Positions 10,891-20,686 of a stretch of DNA of 64,000 bases are shown here, piece after piece (position 1 is the first letter of the stretch; every line of letters starts with the position of its first letter). The stretch spans positions 1 through 64,000 of the forward strand of contig NZ_FOHW01000007.1 in assembly GCF_900111735.1 (NCBI RefSeq), read 5' to 3'. Source of the stretch: Pseudomonas graminis. Lineage in GTDB: Bacteria > Pseudomonadota > Gammaproteobacteria > Pseudomonadales > Pseudomonadaceae. The position numbers were made by a program, and so were the translations under genes. The notes beneath the pieces are model-generated. The model was given only the letters and a program-made list of their open reading frames with translations, was not told where the DNA came from and ran no database searches.

Positions 10891-12179
10891 TGGGCACTCC
10901 CTGCCAACTGCTTGAGGGCTTTGTCGAAAAAGTGACGGCCGCCGAAATTCCCTGACTTCAGCGCCAGGGCCAGAGGCTTCGCGCCGCTGCTGATGGTCGC
11001 TGGAACACCCGGGTCGATCTGCGCGCCGATCTTCAGCAAGCTCACGCCCAAGGCCTGAACCACGGCGCCTGAGGTTTCGCCGCCGGCGACCACGAAGCGT
11101 TTCACGCCCGCGTCAAGCAGGCCGCGAGCAATCTGCCCCAGGGCGTCCTCGACCAGCGCGCCGGCGCGTTCGACGCCGAGTTTTTGCTGCACGGCTCTGA
11201 CTTCTTCCGGGCTGCTGGTCGCGTAGATCAGCACGGTTTGCCCGGCATCCCGGGCGAACGCCAGCGCATCCGCAACAACCGGTTTGCCGTCAGCCAACGC
11301 CAATGGATCGATGCGCAGCGCAGGCCGATTGGCCTCTAGCCATGCCGCGACCTGACCATTGGTGGCCACCGACGCGCTGCCCGCCAGCACCACTTCGCCG
11401 CCGTCGACGTGCTCAAGCTTCGCCGCGTCGATGTCACGCAACTTGCCCGCTTTGCGGAAATTGCCCGGCAAACCCAGCGCCAGACCCGAGCCGCCGGTGA
11501 GCAGCGGCAGGTCGGCGCAGGCTTCGCCCAGCGTGTACAAATCAGCGTCAGACAGCGCGTCGGCAATTGCCATGACCACGCCCTCTGCACGCAGCTCTTC
11601 GATGCGCGCACGCACGCCATCGACGCCTCTGGCGATGCTGTCGTAACGCAGCAGGCCGACTTTCTGTGTGGTCTGGGATTGCAGCACGCGCACCAGATTG
11701 GCATCGGTCATCGGCGTCAGCGGGTGGTTTTGCATGCCGCATTCGCTGAGCAGTTGGTCCTGCACGAACAAGTGGCCGCGGAAGATTGTGCGACCGTTCT
11801 CCGGGAACGCCGGGCAGGCCAGGGTGAAGTCGCTGTTAAGCGCCTTGAGCAGCGCTTCGCTGACCTGGCCAATGTTGCCTTTGGCGGTGGAGTCGAATGT
11901 CGAGCAGTACTTGAAGAAGATCTGCTCACAGCCCTGATCACGCAGCCACTGCAGCGCGCCCAGTGATTCTTCCACCGCTTCTGCAGCGGGCGTGGTGCGG
12001 GATTTCAGGGCGATGACGATGGCGTCGGCGTCCAGTTCGGACAGGCTCTCGGCGCTCGGGATGCCAATGCTTTGCACGGTGCGCATGCCGCCCCGCACCA
12101 GCATGTTGGCCAGGTCGGTGGCGCCAGTGAAGTCATCGGCGATGCAGCCCAACAGAGGGCGCGGAGTCGTGGTGCTCAT
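10887..12179 (-). CDS. otnK: 3-oxo-tetronate kinase
   Basis: OtnK (430 aa, DUF1537 family) phosphorylates 3-oxo-tetronate at C4 using ATP. The N-terminal domain holds IADDFTGATDLANML and the C-terminal nucleotide-binding domain holds FVVAGGETSGAVVQALG. The ATG at 12179 is 9 nt after a CTGAG ribosome binding site. An ATG nine bases earlier (12188) would abut that site and is less likely. It follows ltnD by 10 nt and overlaps otnC by 4 nt. Confidence 0.93.
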   Translation of the reverse strand: MSTTTPRPLLGCIADDFTGATDLANMLVRGGMRTVQSIGIPSAESLSELDADAIVIALKSRTTPAAEAVEESLGALQWLRDQGCEQIFFKYCSTFDSTAKGNIGQVSEALLKALNSDFTLACPAFPENGRTIFRGHLFVQDQLLSECGMQNHPLTPMTDANLVRVLQSQTTQKVGLLRYDSIARGVDGVRARIEELRAEGVVMAIADALSDADLYTLGEACADLPLLTGGSGLALGLPGNFRKAGKLRDIDAAKLEHVDGGEVVLAGSASVATNGQVAAWLEANRPALRIDPLALADGKPVVADALAFARDAGQTVLIYATSSPEEVRAVQQKLGVERAGALVEDALGQIARGLLDAGVKRFVVAGGETSGAVVQALGVSLLKIGAQIDPGVPATISSGAKPLALALKSGNFGGRHFFDKALKQLAGSAQ

Positions 12180-12189
12180 CAGCGTCATC

Positions 12190-13095
12190 TCAGTTGTTTT
12201 CAGGCTTGGCGGTCGGCAGTTCGATGCCCGGGAAAATCTTGATCACGGCAGAATCATCTTCACGGCCAAAGCCAGCGGTGGAGGCCTGCATGAACATCTG
12301 GTGGGCGGTGGACGACAACGGCAGCGGGAATTTGCTGGCGCGGGCTGTATCCAGCACCAGGCCCAGGTCTTTGACGAAGATGTCCACGGCCGACAGCGGG
12401 GTGTAGTCCGCTTTGAGGATGTGCGGCACGCGGTTCTCGAACATCCACGAGTTGCCGGCGCTGTTGGTGATCACTTCGTACAGTGCGTCCGCGTCTACGC
12501 CTTCACGCAGGCCCAGGGCCATGGCTTCGGCGCTGGCGGCGATGTGTACACCGGCCAGCAGTTGATTGATGATTTTGACTTTCGAACCCAGGCCGTGGAC
12601 GTCGCCCAGGCGATACACCTTGCCCGCCATGCCGTTGAGGATCGCGTCGGCCTTGGCATAGGAATCAGCCGGGCCGGAAGTCATCATTGTCATCTCGCCA
12701 GCAGCTGCCTTGGCAGCGCCGCCGGAGATTGGCGCGTCGAGGTAGAGCAGGCCTTTTTCGGTGAGGCGCTGACCCAGTTCGATGGCGAAGGTCGGTGCGA
12801 CCGTAGCGCAACCGATGATCAGGCTGCCTGGGCGCAGAGCGGCGACTGCGCCGTTGTCGCCAAACAATACGGTTTCGGTCTGCTCGGCATTGACCACGAC
12901 GGTGATGATCACGTCGCATGCGGCGGCCATGGTTGCAGGAGATTCACAGGCAACGCCGCCTTCGCTGGCGAATTGCTCGGTGACGGCCGCGCGCACGTCA
13001 CAGGCATGAACGTTGAAGCCGCTGCGCAGCAGGGAGCGCGCAATGCCCAGGCCCATAGCACCCAGACCAATGACGCCGACATTCTTGTTATTCAT
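12190..13095 (-). CDS. ltnD: L-threonate dehydrogenase-like (3-hydroxyisobutyrate dehydrogenase family)
   Basis: The protein is 301 aa, an NAD(P)-dependent beta-hydroxyacid dehydrogenase. The Rossmann motif VGVIGLGAMGLGIARSL begins at residue 5, ISGGAAKAAAGEMT is the substrate motif, and NQLLAGVH carries the catalytic region with a lysine just before it (SKVKIINQL). In otn clusters this enzyme oxidises L-threonate (LtnD) or D-threonate/erythronate at C2. The ATG at 13095 has GAGGAGAG at good spacing. It is the first gene of the operon. Confidence 0.9.
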   Translation of the reverse strand: MNNKNVGVIGLGAMGLGIARSLLRSGFNVHACDVRAAVTEQFASEGGVACESPATMAAACDVIITVVVNAEQTETVLFGDNGAVAALRPGSLIIGCATVAPTFAIELGQRLTEKGLLYLDAPISGGAAKAAAGEMTMMTSGPADSYAKADAILNGMAGKVYRLGDVHGLGSKVKIINQLLAGVHIAASAEAMALGLREGVDADALYEVITNSAGNSWMFENRVPHILKADYTPLSAVDIFVKDLGLVLDTARASKFPLPLSSTAHQMFMQASTAGFGREDDSAVIKIFPGIELPTAKPENN

Positions 13096-13237
13096 GAATC
13101 TCTCCTCGGGTGAGCGCCGAAGTTCATCAGCACTCGAACGGTGTTTGTTCTGATCTGTTAAAGATAGTGAACCTGTGATCGGATAATGTGAAGTGCTTTT
13201 TTGAGTTAACAAAAATTAACATTGTAGCGAGCAGGCG

Positions 13238-13264
13238 AAAAAAAACCTCAGTCGGGGCCGAGGC
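13238..13264 (-). terminator. Rho-independent terminator downstream of the DeoR gene
   Basis: On the minus strand the stem CCTCGG/CTGAGG (one G-T pair), with a CCCCGA loop, is followed by eight T. It ends transcripts from the deoR-type gene before the ltnD promoter. Confidence 0.75.
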
Positions 13265-13279
13265 TTAGTACGCATCAAA

Positions 13280-13367
13280 TGTAGGAGCGCGCTTGCCCGC
13301 GATTGCGGTTTGTCTGAAACAGATATGTCTCGGACAGTCCGTCATCGCGGGCAAGCGCGCTCCTACA
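13280..13367. repeat. REP inverted repeat (GTAGGAGCGCGCTTGCCCGC family)
   Basis: Left arm GTAGGAGCGCGCTTGCCCGC and right arm GCGGGCAAGCGCGCTCCTAC face each other around about 45 nt. It lies between the regulator stop and its terminator. Confidence 0.85.
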
Positions 13368-13388
13368 GTGTTTGTGGCACTCGCTGAA

Positions 13389-14210
13389 TTAGCGTGGCTG
13401 ATCCACCGCCGCCAACATCAATTCAACGCCCAGTCCGCGAATGCTGTCCGCAGCGCCATGGGCGAGGCGGTCGTCGCTGATGATCGTGTCGAACTGCTCC
13501 AGACCGGCGACCTTGTACATGCCGAACGTGCCGTATTTCGTGCTGGTGGTCAGCAATACCGTGCGCGAGGCCGACTGCATGGCCGCCTGCTTGACCTCAA
13601 CTTTCAGCGCAGAGGGCGTGGTCGTGCCTCGCTGCAGATCCCATGAGCTGGTCGACATGAACGCCACGTCGGTTGCCAGCTGCCGCAACGTCGCCGCGGC
13701 AAGCCCGCCAACACAGGAGCGGTTGGGGTGGTCCAGCAAACCGCCGGTATGAATCACGTCGACATGGGTCGCATCGGCGAGTGCATTGACCACGCCGAAA
13801 TCGTTGGTGACCACTGTCATCCCCGCCAGCGCAACAATGTGCGGGACGATTTCCAGCGTGCTGGTGCCGGCGTCCAGGTACACGGTCATCTCGGGGTGCA
13901 GCAGGCTGGCGGCCAGTTTCGCCATCGCCTGTTTGTGCGGCAGCTCGACCACTGCCTTGGACTGGTGGCTCGGCTCGCTGTGAACCTGACTGGCGATGCG
14001 CACCCCGCCAGTCACCGAGTAGGCTCGGCCGCTTTGCTCAAGCAGCGCAATGTCGCGGCGAACGGTCATGTGCGAGCAGTCGAACATTTCCATGAGCTGA
14101 TGCACGCTGAGCACCTGATGCTTGCGCAACTGACGCAGCATCAACTCCCGACGCTGATCGGGAATCATCGGCGCTGCGCCACTGAGGGTGGCGTCTTCTT
14201 CGCTGGACAT
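13389..14210 (-). CDS. DeoR-family transcriptional regulator
   Basis: The protein is 273 aa. The N-terminal winged helix covers residues about 20-70 (ELMLRQLRKHQVLSVHQLME, then MTVRRDIALLE). The C-terminal DeoR sugar-phosphate sensor domain carries YLDAGTSTLEIV and VVTNDF. The start MSSEEDATLSG at 14210 has AGGAG five bases ahead. The upstream 20-residue extension is rejected. It sits directly before the otn operon on the same strand and is its probable repressor, responding to a phosphorylated intermediate. Confidence 0.9.
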   Translation of the reverse strand: MSSEEDATLSGAAPMIPDQRRELMLRQLRKHQVLSVHQLMEMFDCSHMTVRRDIALLEQSGRAYSVTGGVRIASQVHSEPSHQSKAVVELPHKQAMAKLAASLLHPEMTVYLDAGTSTLEIVPHIVALAGMTVVTNDFGVVNALADATHVDVIHTGGLLDHPNRSCVGGLAAATLRQLATDVAFMSTSSWDLQRGTTTPSALKVEVKQAAMQSASRTVLLTTSTKYGTFGMYKVAGLEQFDTIISDDRLAHGAADSIRGLGVELMLAAVDQPR

Positions 14211-14298
14211 GCAGGCTCCTGGGCTACGAGATACAGCCGAGGTCGGCTGGGTGGCTGGCATCTTAGCCAATCGGGCTGCTCGTGGCAGTAACGACGAG

Positions 14299-14316
14299 CA
14301 ACCTGCGCGCAGGTTG
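14299..14316. promoter_or_regulatory. 18-bp perfect palindrome upstream of the DeoR gene
   Basis: CAACCTGCGCGCAGGTTG is a perfect palindrome 89 nt before the DeoR-type start codon. It may be an operator or a hairpin. The rest of 14211-14576 holds a REP and no gene I can support. Confidence 0.4.
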
Positions 14317-14322
14317 TTCTTT

Positions 14323-14415
14323 GTAGGACCGGCTTCAGCCGGGAAGGGGCCGGCGTGAACGCCATCAGATTTGCGGCGTGACGGGTAATGCCTTCCCGGC
14401 TAAAGCCGGTCCTAC
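14323..14415. repeat. REP inverted repeat (TAGGACCGGCTTCAGCCGGG family)
   Basis: The left arm GTAGGACCGGCTTCAGCCGG and the right arm CCGGCTAAAGCCGGTCCTAC form a long inverted repeat. The same family is at 30897-30989 and 51157-51247. Confidence 0.85.
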
Positions 14416-14576
14416 TCCGGTTGCGCAATGCGCCATTGGGTGCGCGGGTGGTTGTGGCCCCGTCCGCCGTGCGTTACCTGTAAGAACCTTTCGGCGGGCC
14501 GTGGCTCTTAGCCTGTAGATAGGTATTACTCGGGATGCTTCTGACGAAGCTCAAATTCTAAAAAAAGGATGTGGTT

Positions 14577-14963
14577 ATGACCGTTGCTTTTTGGTGCGTG
14601 TTGATCGTGATTCTGTTGCCGATAGGGTGCGCTGGCATTGCCAAGTTCAGCAGCGGCAAATTCAGTGCACGGCACAATCATGATCCACGGGACTTTCTCG
14701 ACCGCCTCGAAGGTCTCCCGCGGCGCGCCCACAACGCGCAGCTCAATAGTTTTGAAGCGATTCCCGGGTTTGCCGCTGGCGTAATCATCGCCCACGTCGC
14801 CGGTGTCGCGCAGTTGGTCACGATCGACGTACTCGCCGTGCTGTTCGTGACCAGTCGCCTGCTCTACATCATCTTTTATCTGGCGGATCTCGCGGCGTTG
14901 CGTTCGCTGGCCTGGATCGTCGGGATGGGGCTGGTGATTGCGCTGTTTGGCGTTTCAGTTTGA
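14577..14963 (+). CDS. MAPEG-family small membrane protein
   Basis: The protein is 128 aa with four hydrophobic segments, matching the MAPEG superfamily (membrane-associated eicosanoid/glutathione metabolism). HNPRD-like NHDPRDFLDRL and RRAHNAQLNSFEAIPGFAAG are the typical first loop. AAGGA precedes the ATG at 14577. An in-frame GTG two codons earlier is less likely. It stands alone in its orientation. Substrate and activity are unknown. Confidence 0.85.
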   Translation: MTVAFWCVLIVILLPIGCAGIAKFSSGKFSARHNHDPRDFLDRLEGLPRRAHNAQLNSFEAIPGFAAGVIIAHVAGVAQLVTIDVLAVLFVTSRLLYIIFYLADLAALRSLAWIVGMGLVIALFGVSV

Positions 14964-15013
14964 TCGCTCAACGGTCGCTCTGACACCCTGAGATCTTGCC
15001 GAGAAAAAGACCG

Positions 15014-15119
15014 TGTGGGAGTGAGCTTGCTCACGGAGAGGCCAGTACACGCGCCGAATTCCCGCGGATTCAACACCGCTTCGCGAGCAAGGTGGAGCGC
15101 CACCCCGGTCACTCCTACA
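15014..15119. repeat. Diverged REP inverted repeat (GTGAGCTTGCTC family)
   Basis: GTGGGAGTGAGCTTGCTC on the left and CGAGCAAGGTGGAGCGCCAC followed by CACTCCTACA on the right form a degenerate member of the family seen at 28598 and 38573. It separates convergent genes. Confidence 0.6.
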
Positions 15120-15147
15120 GACTAAGGACTGATGCCCGCAGACGACC

Positions 15148-15567
15148 TTATTCGTCATCCTCGTCGGGCTGAACCTTCTCCAGCTTTTCCTGCTCGTCCT
15201 GCAGTTCTTTGCGGGACTCGGCGAGCTTGTCTTTGCGCTTGTCGATTTTCTCCGGATCGCCCTTGCTCATGGCCTTGTTCAAGTCCGCCTGGCGTCGGCT
15301 GACCTCGCGCTTGGCATCCAGCACTTTCTGTTCCTGCTGCTTGACCACGTCGACGTCGGTGCAGTTGGCGTTCAACTCGCTCAGGGCTTTTTGCAGCCCG
15401 GCCTGTTGATCGGTATTGCCCGCCGCCTTGGCGTCCTCAATCCGAGTGGCGATGTCCTGGCGCTTCGCGGCGCATCCGGACGGTTCCGGCGCCTGCTCGG
15501 CTGCAAACACGGGCGCGGCCAGAAATCCGCACGCGGTGAATGCAAAAAGGGATGAAAGGAATTTCAT
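15148..15567 (-). CDS. DUF1090 periplasmic protein (YqjC-like)
   Basis: The protein is 139 aa with a signal peptide (FLSSLFAFTACGFLAAPVFA) and a mature region rich in charged helices, likely coiled coil from about residue 75 on (KQQEQKVLDAKREVSRRQAD). Two cysteines, in GCAAKRQDI and NANCTDVDV, match the DUF1090 pattern. The acidic tail ends PDEDDE. The biological role of the family is not established. Confidence 0.88.
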   Translation of the reverse strand: MKFLSSLFAFTACGFLAAPVFAAEQAPEPSGCAAKRQDIATRIEDAKAAGNTDQQAGLQKALSELNANCTDVDVVKQQEQKVLDAKREVSRRQADLNKAMSKGDPEKIDKRKDKLAESRKELQDEQEKLEKVQPDEDDE

Positions 15568-15624
15568 GAATACTCCTTGAACACAAATAGCCGCACGCTC
15601 GACACAATCATGCGGCCCTAAAAA

Positions 15625-17343
<1,719 letters not shown>

Positions 17344-17500
17344 CTAGGTTTTCCGCAGGGGTGTTTCATCGCGCCTTGGTTACCGGGTTTGTCCCGCACC
17401 TATACAGCCAGCCCCTGATTCCCGGCCCAGCTGTACCTTGAGCCGCAGCGCAAGGAATGCAAAATGATGTTTCATCCCGGCAACTGGAAGAGACACTGCC

Positions 17501-18121
17501 ATGGACCTGTCGACCCTCGCTGTTTTCATCCCTGCCTGTTTCGCCCTGAACATGGCGCCCGGCCCTAACAATCTGCTGTCGATCAGCAATGCGTCGCGCT
17601 ACGGATTTATCAGTGCCTGTTCGGGCGGCATTGGTCGGTTGCTCGCGTTCGCGATCATGATTGCTCTGGCAGCGGTTGGGCTTACAGCGGTGCTGCATAC
17701 ATCCGAATGGCTGTTTCATACGATCAAGATTGTGGGGGCGGCGTATCTGTTCTATCTGGCGTTACAACTGTGGCGAGCGCCGTGCGAGGCGCACGATATC
17801 GAAGCCGGCGCGCAGGCCGGAGTGAAGAGGCTGGCGCGCCAGGAATTTCTGGTCGCCATCGGTAACCCCAAAGCCATTCTGCTGTTCACCGCATTTCTGC
17901 CGCAGTTCGTTGATCGATCTAGCGTAGTGAGCACCCAATTCGCACAACTGGGCGCGATGTTTCTGGTGCTGGAGTGTATCGCCATAGCGCTCTATTGCTG
18001 GATGGGCGTGCATGCGCGTCGGCTGTTTGCCAAGCCAAGTGGCAAGCGGCTGTTCAACCGGTTGTGCGCGGGATTGTTGGCAAGCGCGGCGTCGTTTTTG
18101 CTGATAGCGCGGCGGGGCTGA
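17501..18121 (+). CDS. LysE/RhtB-family amino-acid exporter
   Basis: The protein is 206 aa with about six membrane segments. The opening PGPNNLLSISNASRYG is the LysE-family signature, and NPKAILLFTAFLPQFV is the second conserved half. It probably exports an amino acid or a homoserine-lactone-like compound across the inner membrane. It is a single gene, divergent from ligB, ending at a terminator shared with metK. Confidence 0.9.
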   Translation: MDLSTLAVFIPACFALNMAPGPNNLLSISNASRYGFISACSGGIGRLLAFAIMIALAAVGLTAVLHTSEWLFHTIKIVGAAYLFYLALQLWRAPCEAHDIEAGAQAGVKRLARQEFLVAIGNPKAILLFTAFLPQFVDRSSVVSTQFAQLGAMFLVLECIAIALYCWMGVHARRLFAKPSGKRLFNRLCAGLLASAASFLLIARRG

Positions 18122-18142
18122 TTGTTCCTTCAGCCCGAATGC

Positions 18143-18185
18143 AAAAAAGCCCCTGACGACTTCCATCGCCAGGGGCTTTCCTTTT
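18143..18185. terminator. Bidirectional terminator between lysE-type gene and metK
   Basis: Stem GCCCCTG/CAGGGGC with a 14-nt loop is flanked by AAAAAA on the left and a T-rich tract on the right. It can end both the LysE-type transcript and the converging metK transcript. Confidence 0.85.
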
Positions 18186-18221
18186 ACCGGGTGCCGCTAG
18201 GCGCAATGCACCCAGTAGGTA

Positions 18222-19412
18222 TTACAAACCGGCAGCGGCGCGCAAGGCGTCGGCGCGGTCGGTTTTTTCCCAAGTGAACGTGGTGAACGTATCGTCGCCC
18301 ACGGTCTTGGTTTGCGGCGTGCGGCCGAAGTGGCCGTAGGCTGCGGTTTCCTGGTACATCGGGTGCAGCAGGTCGAGCATGGTGGTGATCGCGTATGGAC
18401 GCAGGTCGAAGTGCTCGCGGACCAGCTGGACGATCTTGTCGTCGCTGATCTTGCCGGTGCCGAAGGTGTTCAGCGAGATCGACGTAGGCTGTGCAACGCC
18501 AATCGCGTAGGAAACCTGAATCTCGCAGCGCTCGGCCAGGCCGGCAGCGACGATGTTCTTGGCAACGTAACGACCAGCGTACGCAGCCGAACGGTCAACC
18601 TTGGATGGGTCTTTACCGGAGAACGCGCCGCCGCCGTGACGGGCCATGCCGCCATAGCTGTCCACGATGATCTTGCGACCGGTCAGACCGCAGTCGCCCA
18701 CCGGGCCGCCGATGATGAACTGGCCCGTCGGGTTGATGTGGAACTGGGTGTCTTTGTGCAGCAGTTCGGCCGGCAGCACGTGCTTGACGATCAGCTCCAT
18801 CACGCCTTCGCGCAGGTCTTTGTAGGACACTTCCGGGTTGTGCTGGGTCGACAGAACAACGGCGTCGATGCCCACCACGATGCCGTTTTCATAGCGGCAC
18901 GTGACCTGGGATTTCGCGTCCGGGCGCAACCACGGCAGCAGGCCGGATTTACGGGCTTCGGCCTGGCGGTGCACCAACTGGTGCGAGAACGCGATCGGCG
19001 CGGGCATCAGCTCGGCGGTTTCGTTGCTGGCGTAGCCGAACATCAGGCCCTGGTCGCCGGCGCCCTGATCTTCAGGTTTTGCGCGGTCGACACCCTGGTT
19101 GATGTCGGGGGACTGCTTGCCGATGATGTTCATCACGCTGCAGGTCGCACCGTCAAAACCGACGTTGGAGCTGGTGTAGCCGATCTCGCAGATCACGTCA
19201 CGAACGATCTGCTCCAGGTCGACCCACGCGGTGGTGGTGACTTCGCCGGCCACAATGGCCACACCGGTCTTGACCAGGGTTTCCACGGCAACGCGAGCCT
19301 GCTTGTCCTGGGCAATGATGGCGTCCAGCACCGCATCGGAGATCTGGTCGGCGATTTTGTCCGGATGTCCTTCAGACACGGACTCGGAGGTGAAAAGGGA
19401 GTATTCGCTCAT
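18222..19412 (-). CDS. metK: S-adenosylmethionine synthetase
   Basis: MetK (396 aa) makes S-adenosylmethionine from methionine and [23 protein letters not shown] carries the catalytic histidine, [12 protein letters not shown] is the ATP-binding signature, and [19 protein letters not shown] is the P-loop-like motif. It lies 17 nt after the ArsR-methyltransferase regulator gene on the same strand, which indicates an operon. I saw no SAM riboswitch. Control is more likely through the regulator and the palindrome at 20471. Confidence 0.98.
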   Translation of the reverse strand: MSEYSLFTSESVSEGHPDKIADQISDAVLDAIIAQDKQARVAVETLVKTGVAIVAGEVTTTAWVDLEQIVRDVICEIGYTSSNVGFDGATCSVMNIIGKQSPDINQGVDRAKPEDQGAGDQGLMFGYASNETAELMPAPIAFSHQLVHRQAEARKSGLLPWLRPDAKSQVTCRYENGIVVGIDAVVLSTQHNPEVSYKDLREGVMELIVKHVLPAELLHKDTQFHINPTGQFIIGGPVGDCGLTGRKIIVDSYGGMARHGGGAFSGKDPSKVDRSAAYAGRYVAKNIVAAGLAERCEIQVSYAIGVAQPTSISLNTFGTGKISDDKIVQLVREHFDLRPYAITTMLDLLHPMYQETAAYGHFGRTPQTKTVGDDTFTTFTWEKTDRADALRAAAGL

Positions 19413-19429
19413 CTCGACGGTTTTCCTGA

Positions 19430-20428
19430 TTAGTACCGATGGTGAGTGTTGCCAGCCGGTCGCTGAAAATGGCGGACCTGGATCTGGAAACCATTACGTA
19501 AGCCTATGTACAGGCTTTCCCCGGGGACCAGCCCCGCAGCGATGGCCCAACGGGCCAGATCTTCCTGTTCGAAGCCTAACCAGAGATCGCCACAGGCCTC
19601 CTTGGCCCAGCTCTGGTCATGACTGCACAACTCTGTCACCAGCAGGCTACCGCCCGGTTGCAACAGGTTGGCCAATTGTTTGAGCGCTTCGGCGGGCGCG
19701 GCGAAATGGTGCAACACCATATTCAACACCACGCAGTTGCCGGAGATATTAGCGTTGGTCAGTGCATCGGCCAGTTTCAGCTCGACGTTAACCAGCGACT
19801 TTTGCGTGCAGATCTTGCGCGCCAGATCGAGCATTTCCGGGCTGTTGTCCAGCCCCGTCACATGTCGGAAACGCCGCGCCAAGTCCGGCAGAAAACCGCC
19901 ATCACCGGGCCCGACTTCTATCGCCGTGGCATCGGCGGGAAAGCTCAGTTTGTCCAGCAACGACAGCAGGCTGTCGCGGTATTGCGGCAGTCCTGCGATC
20001 AGGTCCTGCTGGGCCCGAAATTTCTCGGCCGTGCGTGCGAAGAAGTCCTGACTGGCGTTAGCCCGCTGGCGATGCACCAGACCGATTCGGGTCTGTACAT
20101 CCGCGGGCAGGCGCAGGTTGTCGGCTTCTTCAAGCATCGCCGCGTGCAGCTTGCCGCCGGTGTGTTCGGTGTGGGGCAGGGCGCGCCGGTAAAAGATCGC
20201 GTTGCCTTCACGCCGCGTCGCCACCAGATCGGCTTGGGCCAGCACCTTGAGGTGATGGCTCATGCCGGACTGGCCAATGGCGAAAATCTGCGCCAGCTCC
20301 AGCACGCCGAAGGAATCGTTCGACAGCGCGCGCAAGACATTCAGCCGCAGCGGATCGCCGCCGGCTTTGCACAGGGCAGCCAGCTCGTCGCATTCATCAT
20401 GGCTAATGGCAGGCACGCGAAGATTCAT
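19430..20428 (-). CDS. ArsR-family regulator fused to a SAM methyltransferase-like domain
   Basis: The protein is 332 aa. The N-terminal ArsR winged helix covers residues about 10-90 ([36 protein letters not shown]). The C-terminal Methyltransf domain starts near residue 160 with the SAM motif [16 protein letters not shown]. ArsR-methyltransferase proteins include SahR, which senses S-adenosylhomocysteine and controls methyl-cycle genes. Being in an operon with metK supports such a role here. The ligand-sensing role of the domain is inferred. It is divergent from tkt, with a perfect palindrome in between. Confidence 0.9.
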   Translation of the reverse strand: MNLRVPAISHDECDELAALCKAGGDPLRLNVLRALSNDSFGVLELAQIFAIGQSGMSHHLKVLAQADLVATRREGNAIFYRRALPHTEHTGGKLHAAMLEEADNLRLPADVQTRIGLVHRQRANASQDFFARTAEKFRAQQDLIAGLPQYRDSLLSLLDKLSFPADATAIEVGPGDGGFLPDLARRFRHVTGLDNSPEMLDLARKICTQKSLVNVELKLADALTNANISGNCVVLNMVLHHFAAPAEALKQLANLLQPGGSLLVTELCSHDQSWAKEACGDLWLGFEQEDLARWAIAAGLVPGESLYIGLRNGFQIQVRHFQRPAGNTHHRY

Positions 20429-20470
20429 AAGGCAGGCAGTCTAGTTATCGACCGGGGCTGTCGCAAGGGC

Positions 20471-20492
20471 AATATCAAAAAGTTTTGATATT
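20471..20492. promoter_or_regulatory. 22-bp perfect inverted repeat, probable ArsR-type operator
   Basis: AATATCAAAA and TTTTGATATT are perfect inverse complements separated by AG. The site lies 43 nt before the regulator start and 195 nt before tkt. Its A+T richness stands out from the surroundings. Position and symmetry suit autoregulation of the regulator-metK operon and possibly control of tkt. Confidence 0.7.
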
Positions 20493-20686
20493 GGTCGATC
20501 AGTGGCGGCACCCCGGCGCCGTGATTCTGCCGTTTGCCGTCGGGCGTTGGGTGCGGCGTACGAAAACACGTCAGCGGCAGAGGAAAACACCGATGGTGTG
20601 TGATCTGTCATTGCCCCCGGAGGGTGCCTGAGGGAAAATGGCCGCCTTTTTCCGGTCCCACTTTTATCTGCCCCAGGAGATCAGCG

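Noticed and set aside
19413..19429. SAM riboswitch before metK
   Set aside because: Only 17 nt separate metK from the regulator gene, so there is no room. The regulator leader shows no SAM-riboswitch core by eye.
20534..20686. 51-codon N-terminal extension of transketolase
   Set aside because: The family start and AGGAGA both point to 20687. The extension covers the divergent promoter region.
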